From Dysgonamonadaceae bacterium (GTDB lineage Bacteria > Bacteroidota > Bacteroidia > Bacteroidales > Azobacteroidaceae): a DNA stretch of 42,632 bases. Numbering within the stretch: position 1 is the first letter of the stretch; every line of letters begins with the position of its first letter. The notes under the pieces were generated by a model, which had not been told where the DNA came from, did not search any database, and saw only the letters and a program-made list of their open reading frames with translations. Location of the stretch: contig JAISOJ010000049.1 in assembly GCA_031275735.1 (NCBI GenBank), forward strand, positions 1 through 42,632. The letters are read 5' to 3'. Below are positions 27,873-37,247 of this stretch, one piece after another. A program made the translations under genes and the position numbers.

Positions 27873-28340
27873 TTATGAATCCAATTCATTGTTTGCGTAC
27901 AAACTCAATTTCAAAATTGTTTCGTAATTAAATAACTCATCGTCATTAAAAAATCGTTTGAGTTCGACAGAAGCCGTTTCCAAAGAGTCGGATGCGTGAA
28001 TAATATTTTCCTGAATACTCATACTATAATCGCCCCTGATAGTTCCGGGAGGCGCTAAACGTCCGTTCGTTGCTCCGGTAATTGTTCTTACCACGCTCAC
28101 TGCGTCTAAACCTTCCCAACAACAAACAATAACAGGACACACATTCATAGAATTTTTAACCCTTTGAAAAAAAGGCTTTTCTCTTAAATGTGCATAATGT
28201 TCACTCAAGATTTTATCTGACAACCAAATCATCTTCATCCCCGCAAGAATCAGACCTTTTTTTTCAAAACGATTGATTATTTCGCCAATCAACCGGCGTT
28301 GTATTGTACCAGGCTTAAGGATAACCAGAGTCCTTTCCAT
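27873..28340 (-). CDS. ndk: nucleoside diphosphate kinase
   Basis: This 155-residue enzyme transfers the terminal phosphate from ATP to other nucleoside diphosphates through a phospho-histidine. The active-site histidine is His115 (ENIIHASDS), and the ATP-site Lys (LKPG) and RPPGTIRGD-like segment (LAPPGTIRGDYS) are present. Length and the inserted residues after the active site are typical of the Bacteroidetes form. It lies between rodA (77 bp upstream) and the M23 peptidase gene (30 bp downstream). Confidence 0.95.
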   Translation of the reverse strand: MERTLVILKPGTIQRRLIGEIINRFEKKGLILAGMKMIWLSDKILSEHYAHLREKPFFQRVKNSMNVCPVIVCCWEGLDAVSVVRTITGATNGRLAPPGTIRGDYSMSIQENIIHASDSLETASVELKRFFNDDELFNYETILKLSLYANNELDS

Positions 28341-28360
28341 TTGTTATTCCGTATTTTTTA

Positions 28361-28393
28361 TTTTACAAAGAAAAAGCTTTTTTATTTGTAAAA
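28361..28393 (-). terminator. AT-rich hairpin between rodA and ndk
   Basis: A perfect 9-bp inverted repeat (TTTTACAAA / TTTGTAAAA) encloses the self-complementary AAAAAGCTTTTT. It may attenuate transcription between rodA and ndk. The stem is AT-rich and not followed by a good T-run, so full termination is doubtful. Confidence 0.35.
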
Positions 28394-28417
28394 CAAATAT
28401 TTATAGGTTAAAATTTG

Positions 28418-29875
28418 TTATAGGTGTGAATTGCGGGAAGCATCCAGACGCAAGAAAACAAACAAAAGGATGGTAAAAGACCAAAGGGAAGAACCTCCGT
28501 AACTAAAGAAAGGTAAAGGAATTCCAATAACCGGAGTGATACCGGTAACCATCCCTATATTAATTGCTAAGTGGAAAAAAATGATGGCTGCTACGCCATA
28601 TCCGTAGGTCCGGTAAAAAGTAGATTTTTGCCTTTCGGCAAGAAAAATAAGCCTGATAACTAAAGCAAGAAATAAAGATAAAACAAAAATAGAACCCATA
28701 AATCCTTTTTCTTCTCCAATCGTGCAAAAAATAAAATCCGTATCTTGTTCGGGAACATATTTTAATTTCGTTTGCGTACCATTCAAATAACCTTTTCCAA
28801 AGATTCCCCCCGAGCCAATAGCTATTTTCGATTGATTTACATTGTAACCTGCTCCGCTTGGATCGTCAATGAGCCCTAAAGCCACTTCAATACGTACTTT
28901 TTGATGCGGCTCCAATAGTTTATTGAAGACATAATTAACTGAGTATAAGAAAGTTAAAGAACAGAAAGGAAATAAAAGCAACAATAAATAACGTTTCACT
29001 CTGTATTTGATAAAGAGGAAAAGGATGTAAACAATCAAAACAATAATAAGCGATATTGCAACCCACGTCAGTTTATAAGTATGTACATAAAAAGAAACTA
29101 TCAACGAAATAAATACGATTGCGGCAATGGCAAGCAATAGGTATTTATTCAGTTGAATTTTTCTTTTTTTATCGTTGTACAACAAAAACAAGACAACTAC
29201 AATAATGAAGAGCAAGGAAACGTATTCCCCTAGTGGCGTGCCATTATTCCATAAAACATTCCCAAAACGAATTGACAAAATAAAAAATAAGACTGCGCAA
29301 AATCCGGAAAAAATAACAAAACCGGACATTCCTTCCCTATATAATACAAGAAATAAGGCTAAGAAAACCAAAGCGGAACCGGTTTCCTTTTGAAGGAGTA
29401 TTAATGCCATCGGTAAAAATATAATTCCTAATAGTCGTATAAAGTTGCGCCATTCAAGCAAGTTGAAACGGTAAGCGCTCATAATTTTAGCAACAGCTAA
29501 AGCGGTAGCAAATTTAGCAAATTCGGCCGGTTGTAAACTTACTGGACCAAAAATCAACCACGAACGGGAGCCTTTGATATCAGTCGCTACAAAAACAGTT
29601 ATCAACAGAAGCGTCATGATAAAAAAATAGATCCAGAACGCAAATACATCGTACCAATCACTTTCGATCATCAAAATAAGAAAACCCAAAGCTAACGAAG
29701 TTAACATCCAAACCATTTGCTTACCCGAACGTCCCGACCATTCCAGCATACCCACATGATCGTAATCGTATGAAGCGGCATAAATACTGAACCATCCGAC
29801 TATGATCATCGTCAAGTACAAGGCAATCGTCCACCAATCCAGATTATTCCATGTATTAATTTTTCTGTATAACAC
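28418..29875 (-). CDS. rodA: RodA, SEDS peptidoglycan glycosyltransferase of the elongasome
   Basis: This 485-residue polytopic membrane protein polymerises lipid II into glycan strands together with PBP2, encoded just upstream. About ten membrane helices are visible. SEDS motifs include GSRSWLIFGPVSLQPAEFAK, the catalytic-loop segment KYVPEQDTDFIFCTIGEE with the essential Asp, and the C-terminal GIPLPFFSYGGSS. The central part has extra hydrophobic segments (about 210-300) typical of the longer Bacteroidetes RodA. It overlaps the 3' end of mrdA by 20 bp, so translation is probably coupled. Confidence 0.95.
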   Translation of the reverse strand: MLYRKINTWNNLDWWTIALYLTMIIVGWFSIYAASYDYDHVGMLEWSGRSGKQMVWMLTSLALGFLILMIESDWYDVFAFWIYFFIMTLLLITVFVATDIKGSRSWLIFGPVSLQPAEFAKFATALAVAKIMSAYRFNLLEWRNFIRLLGIIFLPMALILLQKETGSALVFLALFLVLYREGMSGFVIFSGFCAVLFFILSIRFGNVLWNNGTPLGEYVSLLFIIVVVLFLLYNDKKRKIQLNKYLLLAIAAIVFISLIVSFYVHTYKLTWVAISLIIVLIVYILFLFIKYRVKRYLLLLLFPFCSLTFLYSVNYVFNKLLEPHQKVRIEVALGLIDDPSGAGYNVNQSKIAIGSGGIFGKGYLNGTQTKLKYVPEQDTDFIFCTIGEEKGFMGSIFVLSLFLALVIRLIFLAERQKSTFYRTYGYGVAAIIFFHLAINIGMVTGITPVIGIPLPFFSYGGSSLWSFTILLFVFLRLDASRNSHL

Positions 29876-31697
29876 TTCTTAATATGACTGTATTTTTTAT
29901 TCTTTGTTCAAGCTCTAAATCCGATTCGGGAATTTCTCCTTTAATCGCTTTTTGAATCATCAATCTTCCTATGGGAACTGCGTTGTTTGCGCCATATCCG
30001 CCATTTTCGACAAGGACGGCTATCGCCACCTGCGGGTCGTCTTTGGGTGCAAAAGCTATAAAGATAGAATGATCTTTTCCTTTATTTTCGGCAGTTCCGG
30101 TTTTCCCACAAACAGCTATGTTGGGAATGTTTGCTCCCCGACAAGTGCCTCCGGTAACGGCAAGTCTCATGCCTTCAACAACTGTTTCATAATTTGGGGA
30201 AGCTATTCCGGTTTTCCGAGGTTGGGTATACAGGCTATCTAATGAAACGTCTTTAATTTCTTTTACCACATGAGGCGGATAAAAATATCCCCGGTTGGCG
30301 ATAGTAGTCGCCAAATTACAAATCTGCAAAGGAGAAGTTAAAATTTCACCTTGTCCAATAGCTATAGAAATAATAGTCAATGCATTCCATCGGTCTTTGT
30401 ATATTTTTCCATAAAATTGGCTGTTGGGAATCAATCCTCTTTTTTCATCAGGTAAATCGACACCCAAAGGATATCCGAATCCTTGCGCGACCATATAATC
30501 CCGCCATTTATCCATAGCCGCATCGCGCGAACCATATTTCTTGTTTTCCAACAGGGCTTTTAGTCCCCAGCAAAAATAAGCGTTGCAAGAAGTACCCAGT
30601 GCGGGAATCAAAGTTAAAGGTGAAGAGTGACCGTGACATTCAGGATGTCCTCCGATAGGAAAACCTCCAATACAAGAATAAGATGTGTTGGGCAAAATGA
30701 TATTTTCTTGCAGAAAAATCAACGATTGTGCGGGTTTAAATGTAGAACCGGGAGGATAAGTACCGTTCATTGCGCGGTTGATTAAAGGAGTGTAAGGATT
30801 TTTTACCAATTCCGTGAAATTATCGCTGAATTGCCGTCCGACCAGGATAGAAGGATCGTAAGTCGGCGATGATACCATACATAAAATTTCTCCTGATTTC
30901 GGTTGAATCATGATGATACTTCCTAATTTGTTCTTCATCAATTCTTCTCCATAGGCTTGCAGATCAATATCGATGGAAAGTGTGAGGTCTTTTCCTGAAA
31001 CAGGCGCCACATCCGACATGCCGTCTTCGAATTTTCCTTTGATACGTCCACGAGCGTCACGTAACAAGATTTCAGCGCCTTTTTCGCCTCTCAAGTAAGT
31101 TTCATACGATTTTTCAATACCTGTTTTCCCTATATGATCTCCTCTTACATAGTAGCTATCGTCGGTAATGTCTTGTTTATCCGCTTGGGCGATATAGCCT
31201 AAAAGATGAGCTGCGTTTGCGTAGTTATATTGCCTTACAGTACGGTTTTGAATATAAAAACCAGGGAACTTGTATATGGATTCCTGAAGGATGCCGTACT
31301 CTTTATTTCCCAACTGGCTGATAAAAGTTTGGGGAGTATAAGAAGAATAACCCGGATTAAGGAATTTGTTTTTTATCTCCGCCAAACGCTTCCTGAAATA
31401 TGTAATCGTAATATCGACCGCTTTGCAAAAAGCTAAAGTATCAAATGCGGTAGTTTCGCGCATGACTACCATCACATCGTATGCTGGCTGATTGTAAACC
31501 AACAATTTACCGTTTCGATCATATAAAACGCCTCGTGAAGGATAAAGTGTCTTTTTCAAAAAGGCATTGCTATCGGCCCATGTTTTGTAGTCATTATCCA
31601 ACACCTGTAAATTAAAGAGCCGGATGATGTAAATCAAAACAATGATTGTTATAAAAATGATAATTAACTTTCTCCGTTTATCAAAATCCAGATTCAT
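29856..31697 (-). CDS. mrdA: penicillin-binding protein 2, elongasome transpeptidase
   Basis: This 613-residue class B PBP has a single N-terminal membrane anchor (about 12-30), a dimerisation/pedestal domain and a transpeptidase domain. The active-site motifs are all there: Ser318-Thr-Phe-Lys321 (YPPGSTFKPAQ), SCN (LGTSCNAYF) and KTGTAE. It cross-links the new strands made by RodA during side-wall growth. It sits between mreD (6 bp upstream) and rodA (20-bp overlap downstream), the usual order of the rod-shape operon. Confidence 0.95.
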   Translation of the reverse strand: MNLDFDKRRKLIIIFITIIVLIYIIRLFNLQVLDNDYKTWADSNAFLKKTLYPSRGVLYDRNGKLLVYNQPAYDVMVVMRETTAFDTLAFCKAVDITITYFRKRLAEIKNKFLNPGYSSYTPQTFISQLGNKEYGILQESIYKFPGFYIQNRTVRQYNYANAAHLLGYIAQADKQDITDDSYYVRGDHIGKTGIEKSYETYLRGEKGAEILLRDARGRIKGKFEDGMSDVAPVSGKDLTLSIDIDLQAYGEELMKNKLGSIIMIQPKSGEILCMVSSPTYDPSILVGRQFSDNFTELVKNPYTPLINRAMNGTYPPGSTFKPAQSLIFLQENIILPNTSYSCIGGFPIGGHPECHGHSSPLTLIPALGTSCNAYFCWGLKALLENKKYGSRDAAMDKWRDYMVAQGFGYPLGVDLPDEKRGLIPNSQFYGKIYKDRWNALTIISIAIGQGEILTSPLQICNLATTIANRGYFYPPHVVKEIKDVSLDSLYTQPRKTGIASPNYETVVEGMRLAVTGGTCRGANIPNIAVCGKTGTAENKGKDHSIFIAFAPKDDPQVAIAVLVENGGYGANNAVPIGRLMIQKAIKGEIPESDLELEQRIKNTVILRSVIQKN

Positions 31698-31703
31698 AAT
31701 TTC

Positions 31704-32216
31704 TCAGCTTTTAAATCTTTCGTAGCGCATTTTTTCGAAAATATAAATAAGGAATATTGTAAGAACATAACTTCCGACTATGCGTAAAATCAACAGCGTC
31801 GGTTCGAACAGTGAAAACGATTCGGTAACAAATAAGACAACCTGATGCAATAAAATCATCAAACCGGCATAACGAAGAAACATCCCTGTCCCGAAAGTGG
31901 AAAAAGATGGAGAATAAGATTCAAATATGTCCTTCGGAGCAAATAATTTCAGAAAATAAGCACGCATAAAACCTGCAATTACCGTTGCCAACATATTCAT
32001 CCCTAAGGTATAAGTAAATAAATCAATACATAAACCTAATAAGGAGGACAATACCAAAACCAAACTCCGATTCATTTCTACCGGAAGCTTGATTATAAAA
32101 TAAATGTAAACCAAAGGCGTAGCATATCCTCCAATATGAATTTTATTGAACAACCATACTTGTAATAAAACAAGCAGGAAAAATAAAACCATTTGCCTGA
32201 CCCAAGTAATCGACAT
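31704..32216 (-). CDS. mreD: rod shape-determining membrane protein MreD
   Basis: A 170-residue protein with about five membrane helices and little else, which is typical of MreD. Conserved-looking features are the N-terminal VLLQVWLFNKI and the central LLGLCIDLFTYTLGMNMLATVIAGF. It links MreC to the transpeptidase complex in the inner membrane. The call rests on length, topology and position: its start overlaps the mreC stop by 1 nt (TAATG), and mrdA follows 6 bp later. Confidence 0.9.
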   Translation of the reverse strand: MSITWVRQMVLFFLLVLLQVWLFNKIHIGGYATPLVYIYFIIKLPVEMNRSLVLVLSSLLGLCIDLFTYTLGMNMLATVIAGFMRAYFLKLFAPKDIFESYSPSFSTFGTGMFLRYAGLMILLHQVVLFVTESFSLFEPTLLILRIVGSYVLTIFLIYIFEKMRYERFKS

Positions 32217-33061
32217 TATAAATTTACTTTTTTTTGCAGATTTAGTTGTTCTTCCCTATAAATATTCCGAACAATCAATGCTTCCGTCAATGTATGGAAG
32301 TTAGTGAATAATTCTATTTTTAAGGAAGTATAATCATCATTTTTTTGTTTACGCGAATCAACCACTTTTCCCACAGGTAATCCTGCCGGAAAAATAGCCG
32401 AATAGCCGCTAGTTATCACCGTATCATTGATTTCGTAATTTACATGGCGGGGAAGTTCCTGTAAATAAGTATATCGAGGGTCTTTGCCATCCCAAACCAA
32501 AGGACCGGAGTAGTCATTGTTTTTCACTTTACAACTCAAATGGAATTTGGAATTTAATACCGATATGACTAATGAAAAATGTGGGGAAACCGCGATGGTA
32601 ACTCCCACAATTCCTGTAGATGAAATAACGCCCATATCAATTTCAATGCCGTCGTTGGAACCTTTGTTCAAAGTAATATAGTTTTCTTGTCTGGAAACAT
32701 TGTTATAGACTACTTTAGCCGGAATAAAAGTATAGATAAGCGAGTGAATAGGATCAATTTCAATTTTTTTTGTATTGTTCGTGTCTCTCAGCAATTCAAG
32801 TTGGCGTTCATAAGCATAAACGGTATTTTCCAACTCTGCTATTCGTTTTAGCAAATCGAAATTTTTATTTTTCAGATTCATGTGAGCTTCCACCTTACTT
32901 GACACGGAATACAAGCTCCCGGTGACTTCCTGTGCTACTGCTAAATATTTACTCCTTTGAAAACGGCTGTTGTTAACAATCAACAGTATTGAAAAAAAAA
33001 GCAGTAGGGAAAAAAGTAACCAATGAATGTTTTTAAGGATGAATTGAATCAGATTTCTCAC
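32216..33061 (-). CDS. mreC: rod shape-determining protein MreC
   Basis: This 281-residue protein has one N-terminal membrane helix (about 10-28), a coiled coil (about 65-95, including RIAELENTVYAYERQLELL) and the periplasmic beta-barrel domains with MreC signatures (ITLNKGSNDGIEIDMGVISSTGIVGVTI, VITSGYSAIFPAGLPVGKV). MreC binds PBP2 and activates the RodA-PBP2 pair. It is preceded by mreB with a 10-bp gap and overlaps mreD by 1 nt. Confidence 0.95.
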   Translation of the reverse strand: MRNLIQFILKNIHWLLFSLLLFFSILLIVNNSRFQRSKYLAVAQEVTGSLYSVSSKVEAHMNLKNKNFDLLKRIAELENTVYAYERQLELLRDTNNTKKIEIDPIHSLIYTFIPAKVVYNNVSRQENYITLNKGSNDGIEIDMGVISSTGIVGVTIAVSPHFSLVISVLNSKFHLSCKVKNNDYSGPLVWDGKDPRYTYLQELPRHVNYEINDTVITSGYSAIFPAGLPVGKVVDSRKQKNDDYTSLKIELFTNFHTLTEALIVRNIYREEQLNLQKKVNL

Positions 33062-33071
33062 GTATATTCTG

Positions 33072-34088
33072 TTATCTTATAAGGAAATTATATTTGCTTA
33101 TATTTTTCAAGGCAATTCCTGTTCCTTTGGCGACCGCATGTAAAGGATCGTCCGCTATATGGAAATGAATATTGATTTTATCGCTCAACCGCTTGTCCAA
33201 TCCTTTCAACAGGGCGCCCCCTCCGGCTAGATAAATGCCGTTACGAACAATGTCGGAATATAATTCGGGCGGTGTATTTTCCAATGCGCTCAAAATAGCC
33301 ATTTCTATTTTTGAGACCGACTTATCTAAGCAATGGGCGATTTCCTGATACGAAACGGGTACTTCCATCGGGAGGGCAGTCATACGGTTTGGCCCGTAAA
33401 CCGGATAATCTTCAGGAGGTTCTTCTAGGTTTACTAAAGCGGAACCCACATTGATTTTAATCAATTCGGCTGTTCGCTCTCCGACTTTCATGTTATGCTG
33501 GCGACCCATATATTCGATGATATCTTGTGTCAAGTCGTCGCCGGCAATACGGATGGATTTATTGGAAACGATGCCTCCTAACGAAATAACTGCAATTTCC
33601 GTAGTGCCGCCACCGATATCCACAATCATATTTCCATCGGGAGCCTCCACATCCAGTCCAATACCGATGGCTGCCGCCATTGGTTCGTAAATCATATATA
33701 CGTCGCGTCCTCCGGCATGTTCGGCCGAGTCGCGTACGGCGCGTATTTCAACTTCCGTGCTGCCGGAAGGAATGCAAACAACAATTCGTAAAGAAGGGGA
33801 GAAAAAACGGTGTTTGTTATTCGTTAGCTTGATCATTCCCCGTATCATTTGTTCGGCAGCATAAAAATCGGCAATTACACCGTCTCGCAAAGGACGGACA
33901 GTTCGTAATTTGTCCGGCACTTTCCCTTCCATCTGTTGCGCAACTTTACCGATGGCAACCACTTTGTCCTGACGATCCAAAGCCACTACCGACGGTTCAT
34001 CGACCATTATTTTACCGTTACTTATAATGATGGTGTTGGCGGTACCCAAATCCATCGCTATTTCTTGTGTAAAAGAAAATAAACCCAT
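33072..34088 (-). CDS. mreB: actin-like cell-shape protein MreB
   Basis: This 338-residue protein has the actin-fold nucleotide motifs: phosphate-1 (AMDLGTANTIII), phosphate-2 (MIVDIGGGTTEIAVISLGGI) and the adenosine motif (GIYLAGGGALLKGL). The short N-terminus MGLFSFTQEIAMD begins with residues resembling a membrane-targeting helix. MreB filaments under the membrane guide the elongasome. It starts 7 bp after purH and heads the mreBCD-mrdA-rodA series; it lacks its own obvious promoter, so it may be read through from purH. Confidence 0.97.
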   Translation of the reverse strand: MGLFSFTQEIAMDLGTANTIIISNGKIMVDEPSVVALDRQDKVVAIGKVAQQMEGKVPDKLRTVRPLRDGVIADFYAAEQMIRGMIKLTNNKHRFFSPSLRIVVCIPSGSTEVEIRAVRDSAEHAGGRDVYMIYEPMAAAIGIGLDVEAPDGNMIVDIGGGTTEIAVISLGGIVSNKSIRIAGDDLTQDIIEYMGRQHNMKVGERTAELIKINVGSALVNLEEPPEDYPVYGPNRMTALPMEVPVSYQEIAHCLDKSVSKIEMAILSALENTPPELYSDIVRNGIYLAGGGALLKGLDKRLSDKINIHFHIADDPLHAVAKGTGIALKNISKYNFLIR

Positions 34089-34095
34089 TTTTTAT

Positions 34096-35619
34096 TTAAT
34101 GTTTAAAGTGACGGACTCCCGTCATTACCATTGCTATGTTATTTTTATTACAATATTCGATTGAAAGATCATCTTTGATTGAGCCTCCCGGCTGTATAAC
34201 GGCGGAAATACCTGCTTCACAGGCAATTTCCACACAGTCGGGGAAAGGGAAAAAGGCGTCGGAAGCCATTACGGCTCCTGTTAAATTAAAGCCGAAAGAA
34301 CGAGCTTTCTCGATAGCCTGTTTCAATGCGTCGACCCGGGAAGTTTGCCCTATCCCTCCGGCGTACAACTGTTTGTTTTTGGCTAATACAATTGCATTCG
34401 ACTTACTGTTTTTCACTACTTTATTGGCAAACAGCAAATCTTCGATTTCTTGTTTGGAAGGATATTTTATAGTTACGACTTTCAAATCTGCCGGGGTTTG
34501 TACGCTTACGTCTTTGTCCTGTGCTAAAACGCCGTTTAGCAAAGAGCGGAATTGGCGTGTATTTTCAGGTTTCCCTTTTTGAACTAAGATGATCCGGCTC
34601 TTCTTTTGTTTCAGTACGTCCAAAGCTTCCGGATCGTAAGCAGGCGCAATAATCACTTCAAAGAAAATTTTGGTAATCTCTTCTGCGGTAACTTTATCTA
34701 TTCCGGCATTTGTAATAAGAATTCCTCCGAAAGCGGAAACAGGATCAGCAGCTAATGCCGCTTCCCATGCTTCTTTCACAGTAGAACAGGAAGCAATTCC
34801 ACAAGCGTTGTTGTGTTTAAGGATTGCAAAAGTCAGTTCATCAAATTCGGCAATCAAATCGGTAGCGGCATAAATATCCAGCAAATTGTTGTAAGAAATT
34901 TCTTTCCCTTGCAATTGTTCGAATATTTCATCGAAACGACCGTAAAAAACGCCTTTCTGGTGCGGGTTTTCTCCGTAGCGAAGCATTAGCGCCTGATCGT
35001 ATGCTTGCCGGAAATAGCTTCCTTCGTTGTTATCGAAATAATTGAAAATAGCCGTATCGTAACCCGAAGAAACTGCGAAAGCTTCTTTTGCAAACCATTT
35101 TCGGTCTTCGAGTGTAGTATGGGCGCCTTGGGTAGAGAGCAATCGGCTCAATACGGGATATTGGTCTTTGGAAGCAACAATCGTCACATCTTTGAAATTT
35201 TTGGCAGCCGCTCGAATTAATGAAATGCCTCCGATATCGATTTTTTCTATAATAGTTTGTTCGTCTGCACCTGAAGCAAGCGTTTGGCGGAAAGGATACA
35301 AATCGACAATAACCAAATCAATTTCCGGTATCTCGTATTCCCTGATTTGTTTCTGGTCTTCTTCATCGTCGCGCCGGTTCAATATTCCGCCAAAAATTTT
35401 TGGATGCAAGGTTTTGACGCGTCCTCCTAAAAAAGAAGGATAACCGGTTAACGATTCGACCGACCGACATGGTAAACCTAAGGATTTGATAAATGCATGT
35501 GTGCCTCCGGTAGAATAAAATTCTACACCTTCGCTGTGCAAGCTTGCTAAAATTTCATCCAATCCATCCTTATTGAATACTGAAATAAGCGCATTTTTTA
35601 TTTTTTTCAGGGTAGACAT
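34096..35619 (-). CDS. purH: bifunctional AICAR formyltransferase / IMP cyclohydrolase
   Basis: This 507-residue enzyme does the last two steps of IMP synthesis. The N-terminal IMP cyclohydrolase part opens KKIKNALISVFNKDGLDEI and has STGGTHAFIKSLG and GGRVKTLHPKIFGGIL. The C-terminal AICAR transformylase part has LRYGENPHQKG, LKHNNACGIAS and the closing DAFFPFPDCVEIACEAGISAVIQPGGSIKD. The start is set at ATG 35619: an in-frame extension to 35796 would cross a promoter and the ferredoxin terminator. The order purH then mreB is shared with Bacteroides relatives. Confidence 0.97.
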   Translation of the reverse strand: MSTLKKIKNALISVFNKDGLDEILASLHSEGVEFYSTGGTHAFIKSLGLPCRSVESLTGYPSFLGGRVKTLHPKIFGGILNRRDDEEDQKQIREYEIPEIDLVIVDLYPFRQTLASGADEQTIIEKIDIGGISLIRAAAKNFKDVTIVASKDQYPVLSRLLSTQGAHTTLEDRKWFAKEAFAVSSGYDTAIFNYFDNNEGSYFRQAYDQALMLRYGENPHQKGVFYGRFDEIFEQLQGKEISYNNLLDIYAATDLIAEFDELTFAILKHNNACGIASCSTVKEAWEAALAADPVSAFGGILITNAGIDKVTAEEITKIFFEVIIAPAYDPEALDVLKQKKSRIILVQKGKPENTRQFRSLLNGVLAQDKDVSVQTPADLKVVTIKYPSKQEIEDLLFANKVVKNSKSNAIVLAKNKQLYAGGIGQTSRVDALKQAIEKARSFGFNLTGAVMASDAFFPFPDCVEIACEAGISAVIQPGGSIKDDLSIEYCNKNNIAMVMTGVRHFKH

Positions 35620-35652
35620 ACCTGTTATTTTGTGTTTAATTAAATAAGGATA

Positions 35653-35660
35653 CAAAATTA
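35653..35660 (-). promoter_or_regulatory. -7 element for purH
   Basis: Read on the - strand this is TAATTTTG, a full match to TAnnTTTG, 33 bp upstream of the purH start. The -33 region is T-rich (TTTC) rather than a perfect TTTG. It may also drive the mre genes that follow. Confidence 0.42.
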
Positions 35661-35746
35661 AGCAAATTGTTTGAAAAAAAAGAGAAAGCAAAAGAATATT
35701 TTTAAAGTACAAGGTAATAGCAAGACGAGCCGTATTATGCCCCCAT

Positions 35747-35794
35747 AAATAAAGGGTGTTTACCGTTGCCGAAAGGGCAATCAGGTAAACACCC
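35747..35794 (-). terminator. terminator of the ferredoxin gene
   Basis: A perfect 11-bp outer stem (GGGTGTTTACC / GGTAAACACCC) and a 5-bp inner stem (TTGCC / GGCAA) with loop GAAAG form a long hairpin at 35754-35794. On the - strand it is followed by TTTATTTATG. It lies 41 bp after the ferredoxin stop and separates that gene from purH. Confidence 0.75.
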
Positions 35795-35835
35795 ATCTAA
35801 AACTTTAATCAGTCTTATTGAACTTACAGGATAAA

Positions 35836-36003
35836 TTATCCCGGAATAATTGCTTCGGAAGGACAAATGTCTGCACATGTGCCGCAATCGGTACATAGTT
35901 CAGGATCGATCTTATAAATATCCCCTTCAGAGATAGCCCCTACCGGACACTCATCAATACAACTTCCACAAGCAATACAATCATCTGTAATTACATGAGC
36001 CAT
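35836..36003 (-). CDS. 2[4Fe-4S] ferredoxin, 55 residues
   Basis: A small gene on the - strand starting at ATG 36003. The 55-residue product starts MAHVITDDCIACGSCIDECP and has eight cysteines in the classic two-cluster pattern: Cys9, 12, 15, 19 (CIACGSCIDECP) and Cys37, 40, 43, 47 (CTDCGTCADICP). It is a soluble low-potential electron carrier of clostridial type, typical of anaerobic metabolism (pyruvate:ferredoxin oxidoreductase, hydrogenase or Rnf partners, none of which is in the window). It has its own promoter and its own terminator, so it is a single-gene unit. Confidence 0.95.
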   Translation of the reverse strand: MAHVITDDCIACGSCIDECPVGAISEGDIYKIDPELCTDCGTCADICPSEAIIPG

Positions 36004-36036
36004 TTTCTATTCTTTTAATTATTAAAAATAATGATG

Positions 36037-36070
36037 CAAAGATATAGTTAAGAATACGATTATGCACAAT
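36037..36070 (-). promoter_or_regulatory. promoter of the ferredoxin gene
   Basis: On the - strand TATCTTTG (36044-36037) matches TAnnTTTG, and ATTG (36070-36067) lies 22 bp upstream as a near -33 element. The leader to the ATG would be about 25-30 nt. Confidence 0.5.
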
Positions 36071-36189
36071 TTTTGCAAATAAAAATTATTGTTTTTTTCT
36101 TTTTTAAACTAATTCCAAATAAAAACAACTACTCAGGTTGAAAGAAAAAATTAATTACTTACTCCCTGAATCGCTGCTATTTTTATCCG

Positions 36190-36224
36190 TTTGTGTATAA
36201 GTTGAAAATTTAATATTAACTTTG
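36190..36224 (+). promoter_or_regulatory. promoter of pfkA
   Basis: TAACTTTG (36217-36224) matches the -7 consensus, and TTTG (36190-36193) lies upstream with a 23-bp gap, slightly longer than usual. The start codon follows 28 bp after the -7 element. Confidence 0.5.
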
Positions 36225-36252
36225 TACGGTTTTTAATACAATTTTTCAGACT

Positions 36253-37233
36253 ATGTCGAATATCCAATGTATCGGTATTCTCACTTCGGGGGGAGATGCT
36301 CCCGGAATGAACGCAGCTATCCGCGCCGTCACACGATCGGCTATTTACAATGGATTAGAAGTAAAAGGAATTTACAGAGGTTATCGCGGTTTGGTAACTA
36401 ACGAAATCATTTCTCTCAAAACCAATAATGTCAGCAATATTATCCAGCAGGGAGGAACGATTCTTAAAACGGCCCGTTGTTTGGAATTCCGTGAATCCGA
36501 AGGCAGAAAACAAGCGCATGAAGTAATGAAAAAAGAGGAAATTGACGCTTTAGTTGTTATAGGAGGAGACGGTTCCTTGACCGGCGCTCGTATTTTTGCC
36601 CAAGAATATAATTTACCTGTTGTTGGTTTACCCGGAACAATTGATAATGATCTTTATGGCACCGATACTACTATTGGTTACGATACGGCCTTGAACACGA
36701 TTGTAGAAGCGGTTGATAAAATTCGTGATACGGCGTCGTCGCACGAGCGTTTGTTTTTTATCGAAGTGATGGGACATAATGCCGGATTTCTCGCTTTGAA
36801 TGGAGCTATTGCTGCAGGAGCCGAAGCAGCTATTATCCCTGAAATTTGGACGGAAGTAGACCAATTGGAAGAATTAATTAAGAATGGTTTCCGTAAAAGT
36901 AAAAATAGTAGTATTGTTTTGGTAGCAGAAAGTGAAATAACGGGAGGCGCCATTGGTATGGCCGAACGAGTAAAAAAAGAGTATCCGCAATATGAAGTCC
37001 GTTACACTATTTTAGGGCATATACAGCGGGGAGGATCCCCAACTGCGGTAGACCGCATACTTGCCAGCCGTATGGGCGCTGCCGCTATCGACGCTCTCAT
37101 GGAAGACCAACGAAATGTAATGATTGGAATACAAAACGATAATATTGTATATGTTCCTTTTTCCAAAGCAATAAAAAAAGATAAACCGATAAACCGCGAT
37201 TTACTGAATACGTTGCGGATATTATCAATTTAA
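36253..37233 (+). CDS. pfkA: ATP-dependent 6-phosphofructokinase
   Basis: This 326-residue enzyme phosphorylates fructose 6-phosphate in glycolysis. The nucleotide loop reads [18 protein letters not shown] at 104-108 marks the ATP-dependent form (pyrophosphate-dependent enzymes carry GGDDT). TIDND at 129-133 contains the catalytic Asp131, and [10 protein letters not shown] and [14 protein letters not shown] bind substrate. It is a single gene with its own promoter and converges on the beta-barrel gene downstream with a 14-bp gap. Confidence 0.96.
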   Translation: MSNIQCIGILTSGGDAPGMNAAIRAVTRSAIYNGLEVKGIYRGYRGLVTNEIISLKTNNVSNIIQQGGTILKTARCLEFRESEGRKQAHEVMKKEEIDALVVIGGDGSLTGARIFAQEYNLPVVGLPGTIDNDLYGTDTTIGYDTALNTIVEAVDKIRDTASSHERLFFIEVMGHNAGFLALNGAIAAGAEAAIIPEIWTEVDQLEELIKNGFRKSKNSSIVLVAESEITGGAIGMAERVKKEYPQYEVRYTILGHIQRGGSPTAVDRILASRMGAAAIDALMEDQRNVMIGIQNDNIVYVPFSKAIKKDKPINRDLLNTLRILSI

Positions 37234-37247
37234 GAATTAGGAATATA

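Noticed and set aside
35620-35796. 59-residue N-terminal extension of PurH
   Set aside because: It crosses the purH -7 element and the ferredoxin terminator hairpin; PurH family proteins start near MSTLKKIKNALISV.
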